Positions 1-4,947 of a DNA stretch of 10,651 nucleotides are shown here, in pieces. Position 1 is the stretch's first letter; each line of letters opens with the position of its first letter. Position numbers and translations under genes: made by a program. Location: NCBI GenBank assembly GCA_019310745.1, contig JAFDDS010000041.1:1-10651 (forward strand). The letters are read 5' to 3'. Below the pieces are notes generated by a model. It was not told the DNA's origin and did no database searches. It was given only the letters and a program-made list of their open reading frames with translations. The DNA is from Deltaproteobacteria bacterium. GTDB lineage: Bacteria; Desulfobacterota; DSM-4660; Desulfatiglandales; B25-G16.

Positions 1-800
1 CCGTGTATAAAGCGAGAGATCCTAAAATCAATCGCCTCTTGGCAATCAAGACAATCCGTTTCTCTGATGAATTTGAAGAGGATCAGCTAAAAGAAATAAA
101 AGAGCGTTTCTTTATGGAGGCTGAGTTGGCAGGAAAACTCTCGCACCCTGGAATTGTTGCCATTCACGACATAGGAGAAGACTATGACCTTACGTATATG
201 GCCATGGAATTCCTAGACGGAGATGATCTCGAAAAATATTGCAAGAAAGGATCGCTCCTTCCAACGAGAAAATTACTCGATATCATAGCTGAAACAGCCG
301 ACGCCTTAGAATATGCGCACAACAATAATGTAATTCACAGAGACATAAAACCAGCAAATATCATGCTATTAAAAATTGGTAAGGTAACAGTAACTGATTT
401 TGGAATAGCAAAGTCAATGTCTGCCTCAAAAACCAGAAGTGGAATAATACTCGGTACACCGAACTATATGTCACCAGAACAGATTATGGGTCGTCATATA
501 GATGCCCGCTCAGATATATTCTCGCTGGGTGTGGTATTCTTTCAGCTCCTCACAGGAGAATTGCCATTCACTGGTGACAACATGAACAGTCTTTTTTACA
601 AAATCACTCAGGAAAAACATACCCCACCCCATACACTAAATCCAAAAGTTATTAAACCATGTGAGCAGATACTCGATAAAGCCTTAGCCAAAAATCCAGA
701 TCATAGGTTTCAGAAGGCGAGTGATTTTTCTAAATATTTAAGAGTGTTAGCGAATAAAATTGATACACTGAGGGCACAAAAAAATAAAAATACCAAGTAG
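1..800 (+). CDS. Ser/Thr protein kinase (Hanks type), 5' partial
   Basis: This is a eukaryote-like serine/threonine kinase that would phosphorylate proteins on Ser/Thr in the cytoplasm. The reading frame is open to the left edge. The GTG at 3 is an internal Val codon in the 'VYKARDP' of subdomain I, so the Gly-rich ATP loop and true start lie upstream. Counting from that codon, the residues seen are the ATP-anchoring Lys16 (LAIK), helix-C Glu39, the catalytic loop HRDIKPAN (112-119, Asp114), DFG at 132-134, the activation segment with Thr144 and Ser146, SPE (157-159) and the DARSDIFSLG helix F motif. All catalytic residues are present, so it should be active. After the kinase domain there is only a short Lys-rich tail ending at 265. 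There is no transmembrane helix or PASTA domain, so any sensor region must be N-terminal and out of view, or absent. It stands 26 bp ahead of the PP2C gene, in a likely operon. Confidence 0.95.
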   Translation, partial: VYKARDPKINRLLAIKTIRFSDEFEEDQLKEIKERFFMEAELAGKLSHPGIVAIHDIGEDYDLTYMAMEFLDGDDLEKYCKKGSLLPTRKLLDIIAETADALEYAHNNNVIHRDIKPANIMLLKIGKVTVTDFGIAKSMSASKTRSGIILGTPNYMSPEQIMGRHIDARSDIFSLGVVFFQLLTGELPFTGDNMNSLFYKITQEKHTPPHTLNPKVIKPCEQILDKALAKNPDHRFQKASDFSKYLRVLANKIDTLRAQKNKNTK

Positions 801-826
801 AAGTTGAAAATCATTAAGGAGACACA

Positions 827-1654
827 TTGAAAATTTCAGCTGCGGGACTTTCTGATGTAGGCCTTAAGAGGGAAATCAACGAGGATTCCTTTGCAATGGA
901 TAACTCTGCCAAATTATACATCGTGGCTGATGGTATGGGGGGTCATTTGGCTGGAGAAATTGCCAGCAAGGTTGCCGTACAGATAATCCAGAAAAATGTT
1001 AATAATTGGATAAATAAAAACAGTCCTGTAACTGAAATATTTGACTTTCCGGATATGACCTTGAGCCAAAGAGGTAATTATCTATCAAGTAGTATAAAAT
1101 TAGCGAACAGAGTCATATATGAGATGTCTCAAGAATATACAGAATACAAAGGTATGGGAACAACAATTGTAATTCTGGCAATAATGCCCTCTACCATAAT
1201 TTCAGCTAATGTGGGTGATAGCAGGATATATCTTATAAGAGAAGCTTCAATGGAGGCCCTTTCTAAGGAACACAGTATGGTAGCTGAACAGTTAGAGATG
1301 GGCCTGATATCCGAAGAAGAAGCAAAAATTTCACCTTTACGACACATACTCACAAGAAATTTAGGTTCTTCAGATACTGTTGATGCAGATGTGTACGAAA
1401 TTGAGCACGTAGATAATGACCGTTTTTTACTCTGCACTGATGGGCTCACAGACCTTGTGTCAGACAATGAAATACTAAACATAATCAACAATGGAAATGA
1501 CCCCGAACATATCTGCCAGCAACTCATTTCTGAAGCCAACAAGAGAGGTGGTAATGATAATATCACTGTCTCTTTAATATGTGTAAATAAAGAATCTGAT
1601 GAAAAGCGAGGAATAAAAAAAAAATTTCACACCTTTTTTAAGAATAAAAACTGA
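827..1654 (+). CDS. PP2C-family Ser/Thr protein phosphatase
   Basis: This is a metal-dependent (Mn/Mg) phosphatase of the PstP/PrpC type, 275 residues, the expected size for a bare catalytic domain. It would reverse phosphorylation by the adjacent kinase. The start is TTG at 827, chosen because AAGGAG (816-821) lies 5 nt before it and the protein then begins right at the conserved 'SDVGLKREINEDS'. Motifs in order are NEDS (Asp20), VADGMGGH (Asp35), GMGTT (109-113), NVGDSR (128-133), CTDGL (Asp205) and GGNDNIT (Asp244). These give the full set of metal-binding aspartates. The last 20 or so residues are a basic tail rich in Lys. No membrane segment or signal peptide is seen, so it is cytoplasmic. 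It sits between the kinase and the FHA gene, in the same direction. Confidence 0.95.
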   Translation: MKISAAGLSDVGLKREINEDSFAMDNSAKLYIVADGMGGHLAGEIASKVAVQIIQKNVNNWINKNSPVTEIFDFPDMTLSQRGNYLSSSIKLANRVIYEMSQEYTEYKGMGTTIVILAIMPSTIISANVGDSRIYLIREASMEALSKEHSMVAEQLEMGLISEEEAKISPLRHILTRNLGSSDTVDADVYEIEHVDNDRFLLCTDGLTDLVSDNEILNIINNGNDPEHICQQLISEANKRGGNDNITVSLICVNKESDEKRGIKKKFHTFFKNKN

Positions 1655-1696
1655 GAGTCTGCTTTTTCTTATTAACCACAAAAAGGGGCATATATT

Positions 1697-2419
1697 ATGG
1701 CACGTGTTATAGTAGTATTTAATAAAAAAGTGATAAAGGAGTATCCTTTTTCCAAAGATAGCATGACTATCGGGCGAGATGAAGCAAGTGAAATTGTTAT
1801 TGATAATCTAGCAGTATCCGGTCACCATGCCAGAATAGATAAAACTGGAGATATTTATATCCTTACTGACCTACAAAGTACAAATGGAACATTTGCAAAT
1901 GATAAAAAAATTACTTCTTATAAACTACAGCATAAGGATAAAATAACTATCGGCAAACATCTCCTTTTCTTTGCCATGTCAAAGCAGGAGCAGGCCAAAG
2001 CTAAAGACGGAGAGCTTGATAAGACCATGATCCTTGATACAGCCCAGCAAAAAGAGCTGTTAGAGAAACAGGCCGAAAAAAAGGCCAAGGATGCATCCGC
2101 TCAACAAGGAAAAATTGGTATCGTAAGCTTTATTGATGGCTCTGGTGAAGGCGAAATTCAACTGACGAAAAAGTTGACCAAGATAGGCAAAGCTGAAACC
2201 TCTGAAATAAGGCTCAGCGGTTTATTTATGCCTCCTACTGCAGCTACTATTAGCCGAAGACCAAATGGATATGCTATTACAGCAACTACTGGGAAAACAA
2301 AAGTAAAAGTTAATAATAAAGTAATAAAAGAAAGCTATTATCTTAAGGATTTTGATACGATTGAAATAGGATCATTTAAGTTCCAATTTTATAGCCATGA
2401 TATAGAAGATGAAAAATAA
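1697..2419 (+). CDS. Tandem FHA-domain protein (second domain degenerate)
   Basis: This is a cytoplasmic phosphothreonine-binding adaptor of 240 residues. FHA domain 1 (about 20-92) is canonical: IGR at 25-27, Ser41 and His44 in 'SGHHAR', and the phosphopeptide-contact motif STNGT at 61-65. A charged, helical Ala/Lys/Gln linker (about 95-137) contains 'LDKTMILDT' (Thr110, Thr115), a plausible phosphoacceptor site for the neighbouring kinase (inference). FHA domain 2 (about 158-235) keeps the fold pattern (KIGKAETSEIRL, then DTIEIGSFKF) but has lost the SxxH and NGT binding residues, so it probably does not bind phosphothreonine. ATG at 1697 is preceded by AGGGG (1684-1688). The gene lies in a kinase/phosphatase cassette and overlaps the next gene by 11 bp, which suggests translational coupling. 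Confidence 0.93.
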   Translation: MARVIVVFNKKVIKEYPFSKDSMTIGRDEASEIVIDNLAVSGHHARIDKTGDIYILTDLQSTNGTFANDKKITSYKLQHKDKITIGKHLLFFAMSKQEQAKAKDGELDKTMILDTAQQKELLEKQAEKKAKDASAQQGKIGIVSFIDGSGEGEIQLTKKLTKIGKAETSEIRLSGLFMPPTAATISRRPNGYAITATTGKTKVKVNNKVIKESYYLKDFDTIEIGSFKFQFYSHDIEDEK

Positions 2420-3386
2420 GCGAAGCGGAAAAAGCAGAATACAAATAACGACACTTTTGTTAAGTGTTGCCATCCTTTTTCTTGCCCCTTTTTATTTAGA
2501 GGCCTCTGAAAGGCAATCCATTAAAGTGAAAGCAGATGACTCAATAAGCTTCCTTTGCTTTAAAATATACGGCAGATTCAACCCTGAAATGACAAAACAA
2601 TGTGTCCAGATTAATCCCCATATTAAAGATTGGAATAATCTTACTGAAGGAAAAGAAATAAAATTTTTATCAAAAAAAGAAATGAATAACATTGTCCCAG
2701 AGCAAAAAAGAGAAACGGTAGTGATAACCTTTTTGAAGCATCCAGCAATAATCACAAAAGACACCAAAGACCTTCATAAAAAAGCTTTATTAAATATGAT
2801 TCTTGATTCTAAAGATCGTATAGAAGTGAAACGCGGTGGTAGCGTAGAATTAATGATGAGTCATGGAAGAGTTATCAGATTAGATGAGGGCTCAACACTA
2901 AGAGTTGGTACCTTAAAGAGGGATGAGCACAAAAAATCAGTTGTGGGGAAATTTAAATTATTTCTTGGAAGGCTCTGGGGAAAGGTACTGCAAGCTAAAT
3001 CACGCAGGAAAAAAGAAATGTATGTATCCACCCCAACCTTGGTAGCTGGTGTCAGGGGGACAGCATATGACCTGAAATTACAGCGTGACCAGTCCACCGT
3101 CATCAAGGTCTTTGAAGGAGAGGTTGAAATATATAATCCTTTGCAAAAAATGCCCGAATCCGGGATTATTACTGATTTTAAAAAACCACATAGAGTTCAA
3201 GGTCCCCACAAAATCACCGAAAAGGAATGGAATGAGATCCTTCTTAGGCAATATCAACAGGTAATTGTCACTAAAGAAGGCATTAGCACACCTATTAGTT
3301 TTGACCATGAAACGGAAAGAAAAACTGAATGGATACAGTGGAATGAAGAAAGGGATCTAAGACTAAGTGGAAAGGAAATCCTCTAA
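2409..3386 (+). CDS. Exported LysM-FecR domain protein
   Basis: This is a 325-residue envelope protein. The N-terminus has a basic n-region (KNKRSGKSR) and a hydrophobic stretch at about 13-30, followed by 'YLEAS', so it is a signal peptide or signal anchor. A LysM-like module, predicted to bind peptidoglycan, spans about 38-88 (two Cys at 50 and 65, 'QINP' at 67-70, ending 'GKEIKFLS'). A FecR domain covers about 137-245, with the signature 'TPTLVAGVRGT' at 208-218 and 'VFEGEVEIYNP' at 234-244. The C-terminus ends in a Trp-rich 'EWIQWNEERDLRL' patch. Unlike classic FecR it has no ECF sigma or TonB receptor neighbour here and contains LysM, so an iron-siderophore role is not implied. ATG 2409 lies inside the FHA gene, which links expression of the two. 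Its role as the envelope partner of the kinase cassette is inferred. Confidence 0.88.
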   Translation: MKNKRSGKSRIQITTLLLSVAILFLAPFYLEASERQSIKVKADDSISFLCFKIYGRFNPEMTKQCVQINPHIKDWNNLTEGKEIKFLSKKEMNNIVPEQKRETVVITFLKHPAIITKDTKDLHKKALLNMILDSKDRIEVKRGGSVELMMSHGRVIRLDEGSTLRVGTLKRDEHKKSVVGKFKLFLGRLWGKVLQAKSRRKKEMYVSTPTLVAGVRGTAYDLKLQRDQSTVIKVFEGEVEIYNPLQKMPESGIITDFKKPHRVQGPHKITEKEWNEILLRQYQQVIVTKEGISTPISFDHETERKTEWIQWNEERDLRLSGKEIL

Positions 3387-3394
3387 AACTGTTG

Positions 3395-3640
3395 TTACTT
3401 CTCTGTCATATCTAAAGATTTAAGTCTTTCATCTTTTATTTCCTTTAATCGTGTTGCTATCTGGTGTTTTGAAAACGTTCTGTTGCAGTGTGTGCACTGG
3501 TAGATTTCTTCTGTGATTTCATCATGTATGAGATTATCTGAAAAATTTACCCTTCGAAACTGGGTAGAAAAAGAGTGGATTTTAATAAAATTTTTATTTT
3601 TGCAGTTATCACATAAAAAATAATCCTTGATAGTGTCCAT
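3395..3640 (-). CDS. Small zinc-ribbon-like protein of unknown function
   Basis: I do not recognise this 81-residue protein. It has two CxxC knuckles, CDNC (10-13) and CTHC (49-52), separated by 35 residues, the pattern of a four-Cys zinc ribbon. A Lys/Arg/Glu-rich helical tail follows (SKHQIATRLKEIKDERLKS). I chose the ATG at 3640-3638 because a purine-rich GGGGGA lies 5 nt upstream on the minus strand and the protein then starts shortly before the first CxxC. A TTG start at 3715 would add 25 residues and is less convincing. The gene converges on the LysM-FecR gene with only 8 bp between stop codons and no clear terminator. Nucleic-acid binding is possible for such ribbons but not shown. The paired CxxC motifs are the main argument that it is real. 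Confidence 0.6.
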   Translation of the reverse strand: MDTIKDYFLCDNCKNKNFIKIHSFSTQFRRVNFSDNLIHDEITEEIYQCTHCNRTFSKHQIATRLKEIKDERLKSLDMTEK

Positions 3641-3921
3641 GAGTGTCCCCCAAAAAAAGCATCTCTCTTGTTCGATCAGGTGTATCCTCTTATCCAATTT
3701 AGTATATTTTGTCAAAGAAAATATGTGTAACGATTCTTTCTTATTTGTAATTGTAGAAAAAATTATCGTTATGTGTATGGTAGGTAATTCCCTTTACATC
3801 CCTTTGAAGTTTAGGCATAGAAAATACAATTATCTTCTTGAATGATACTTTTTATTGTGGTAGAAAAAGCAATAAAGTTATCGTCCTCATTTATAATAAA
3901 AGAAAAAATAAGGAGGGAAAA
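3641..3921. other. Divergent intergenic region with an inverted repeat
   Basis: This is about 280 bp of very AT-rich DNA between the minus-strand zinc-ribbon gene and the plus-strand membrane-protein gene, so it should hold both promoters. TAACGAT (3728-3734) and ATCGTTA (3765-3771) form a 7-bp inverted repeat around a 30-nt spacer. The 8-mer TATGTGTA also occurs twice (3722-3729 and 3770-3777). These could be operator half-sites or chance in AT-rich sequence. TTGACA at 3715-3710 on the minus strand is a perfect -35 hexamer, but no good -10 follows at the right spacing. A short plus-strand reading frame at 3627-3845 shows no protein-like features. Confidence 0.35.
3838..3897 (+). promoter_or_regulatory. 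Candidate promoter(s) for the small membrane-protein gene
   Basis: There are two possible sigma-70-like arrangements. (a) TTGAAT (3838-3843), 17-nt spacer, TAGAAA (3861-3866) with an extended TG at 3858-3859. (b) A perfect TATAAT at 3892-3897 without a recognisable -35, which would give a leader of under 20 nt before ATG 3922. AT-rich sequence makes such matches common, so this is tentative. Confidence 0.3.
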
Positions 3922-4188
3922 ATGGCGGCTTTAGTTGGTGGTGTGGTATCGTTGGTTTTGGGAATTATAGGAATTATTATCTTTTGGGGATATTTTATTA
4001 CTGCTTTAGCAGCTGGAATACCTGTCTTACTTATTGTGGGTGGTGCTTTAGCTACATATCTTGGCATTGAAGAATGGAAAGATAAAAGAAATGCAGAAAC
4101 ATTTGAGGAAGAGCCTGATGCAGGCGAGTTAAAGAAAGAGGTAGAGGATCTTAAGAAAGAGGTAAAGGATCTTAAGAAAGAAGAATAG
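3922..4188 (+). CDS. Small two-helix membrane protein with C-terminal coiled coil
   Basis: This 88-residue protein belongs to no family I can assign firmly. ATG 3922 is preceded at 5 nt by a perfect AGGAGG (3911-3916), so the in-frame codons further upstream are not used. Two hydrophobic helices (about 4-26 and 29-48) are rich in Gly, Ile and Val, with a very short turn and 'AAGIPVLLIVGG' in helix 2. Then comes a charged stretch (EEWKDKRNAETFEEEPDAGE) and a C-terminal run of three heptads, LKKEVED/LKKEVKD/LKKEE, predicted to form a coiled coil for self- or partner association. The tail lacks a signal peptide and is probably cytoplasmic, both termini on the same side. The helix-turn-helix hydrophobic layout recalls magnetosome MamI and related small proteins. 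That likeness is from memory and is only a lead. It converges with ndk. Confidence 0.75.
   Translation: MAALVGGVVSLVLGIIGIIIFWGYFITALAAGIPVLLIVGGALATYLGIEEWKDKRNAETFEEEPDAGELKKEVEDLKKEVKDLKKEE
4129..4188 (+). repeat. 21-bp tandem repeat encoding coiled-coil heptads
   Basis: There are two full units (4129-4149 and 4150-4170), differing at only three positions, and a partial third (4171-4188) that runs into the stop codon. Each encodes LKKEVxD. The repeat is in frame and could change copy number by slippage without a frameshift, altering coiled-coil length. Confidence 0.8.
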
Positions 4189-4190
4189 GC

Positions 4191-4219
4191 TGATTCCTTT
4201 TTTACATTAATTGGAATCA
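4191..4219. terminator. Possible bidirectional stem-loop between convergent genes
   Basis: TGATTCC (4191-4197) and GGAATCA (4213-4219) form a perfect 7-bp stem with a 15-nt AT-rich loop, exactly between the stop codons of the membrane-protein gene and ndk. The position fits a shared terminator. The stem is short and AT-rich and no U-run follows immediately on either strand, so efficiency is doubtful. Confidence 0.35.
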
Positions 4220-4229
4220 ATAAAAGACA

Positions 4230-4649
4230 TTATTTTTTGAAAATCTCTAACTCATTAAAAAAGTAAGCTATCTCAAATGCAGCACTTTGGGGGCTATCCG
4301 ATCCATGCACAACATTTTTTTCAATATCTGTTGCATAATCATGCCTAATGGTGCCTTTCGCAGCCTCCTTATAGTCGGTAGCCCCCATTAATTTCCTATA
4401 GGCATTAATACCATCTTCACCCTCCAGAACCATTACCACACATGGATTTGAAGACATAAAATCAGTAACACTTTCATAAAACGGTTTCCCTGCATGCACC
4501 TTATAAAAACCTTTCGCCTGCTCTTTTGTCATCCAAATCATTTTAATAGCTAACAGATTGAGGCCTTCTTTTTCTAACCGTCGAATGACCTCACCTATAA
4601 GACCTCGAGCCACACCATCGGGTTTAATGATAGCCAATGTCATTTCCAT
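4230..4649 (-). CDS. ndk: Nucleoside diphosphate kinase
   Basis: This cytoplasmic enzyme transfers the gamma-phosphate from NTPs (mainly ATP) to NDPs/dNDPs through a phosphohistidine, balancing nucleotide pools. It has 139 residues, the normal bacterial length. The start is the ATG at 4649-4647, chosen because a strong AAGGAGGG lies 5 nt upstream and the protein then opens with 'MEMTLAIIKPDGV' as in other Ndk proteins. An in-frame ATG at 4682 would add 11 atypical residues. Signature residues are Lys9 (in IKPD), Tyr49 in 'GFYKVHAGKPFY', Arg85, Arg102, Asn112 and the catalytic His115 in 'NVVHGSDSPQSA'. The sequence is complete and looks active. The gene is monocistronic here, facing away from the ETF-QO operon; its neighbours say nothing about its role. 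Confidence 0.97.
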   Translation of the reverse strand: MEMTLAIIKPDGVARGLIGEVIRRLEKEGLNLLAIKMIWMTKEQAKGFYKVHAGKPFYESVTDFMSSNPCVVMVLEGEDGINAYRKLMGATDYKEAAKGTIRHDYATDIEKNVVHGSDSPQSAAFEIAYFFNELEIFKK

Positions 4650-4654
4650 TTCTA

Positions 4655-4662
4655 CCCTCCTT
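4655..4662 (-). promoter_or_regulatory. Ribosome binding site fixing the ndk start
   Basis: On the minus strand the sequence reads AAGGAGGG, 5 nt before the ATG at 4649. It decides for the 139-residue product over the 150-residue one starting at 4682, because it would lie within the coding sequence of the longer form. Confidence 0.85.
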
Positions 4663-4947
4663 CTCGCAATAATAAATGCCATTGTTCATGAGACATCTGC
4701 CACTGGATGAAAAAACAGTTAGAAAACTCAATATGTAACAAATAACTAATGACCAATGACTCGTAATGTACCATGCCACCACATCACATATCTCATAAAC
4801 AAAAGATCAGTCAAGCAAAAATCTGTATGCTTTAAGCGCATTCCTAAAATTGTCTTGCAGCATATTTAGGTACTGTGCTATAAAAATTTTCCTACATTTC
4901 GCTTGGTAAAAACATACATCCAATACATTAATAAGGAGGATTAAATA
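4663..4947. other. Divergent intergenic region with small repeats and promoter
   Basis: This is about 285 bp of non-coding DNA between ndk (minus) and the ETF-QO gene (plus). It contains a tandem 7-mer, AATGACC/AATGACT (4748-4761), inside a stretch of related AAT/ATGA words (about 4740-4768) that looks like debris of a dispersed intergenic repeat. The ETF-QO promoter candidate (4855-4884) and its ribosome site AAGGAGG (4933-4939) lie at the right. The ndk promoter should lie here too, but I see only weak matches. No open frame of note and no structured RNA motif was recognised. Confidence 0.5.
4855..4884 (+). promoter_or_regulatory. Extended -10 promoter for the ETF-QO operon
   Basis: TTGCAG (-35, 4855-4860), an 18-nt spacer and TATAAA (-10, 4879-4884) with an extended TGC at 4876-4878 make a good sigma-70-type match. 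Transcription would start near 4891, leaving a leader of roughly 55 nt before the GTG at 4948. No operator palindrome is evident around it. Confidence 0.5.

Noticed and set aside
1129..1566. 145-codon open frame on the minus strand
   Set aside because: Antisense to the conserved PP2C core; no protein features and no ribosome site worth noting.
2409..3386. Iron-siderophore regulator FecR
   Set aside because: Only the FecR domain is shared; LysM, signal sequence and the kinase/FHA context, plus absence of sigma and receptor genes, argue against it.
3414..3429. AAAGA/TCTTT hairpin as terminator of the signalling cassette
   Set aside because: Only a 5-bp AT stem, inside the convergent gene, with no clean U-run; chance is likely in this AT-rich stretch.
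3627..3845. 72-codon open frame on the plus strand
   Set aside because: It overlaps the zinc-ribbon start and the AT-rich spacer; no ribosome site and no recognisable composition or motif.
3838..3921. 28-residue N-terminal extension of the small membrane protein
   Set aside because: A perfect AGGAGG directly precedes the ATG at 3922, and the extension carries no conserved or hydrophobic pattern.
4650..4682. Longer N-terminus for ndk
   Set aside because: The AAGGAGGG at 4655-4662 would be inside the coding sequence, and the extra 11 residues do not match Ndk proteins.
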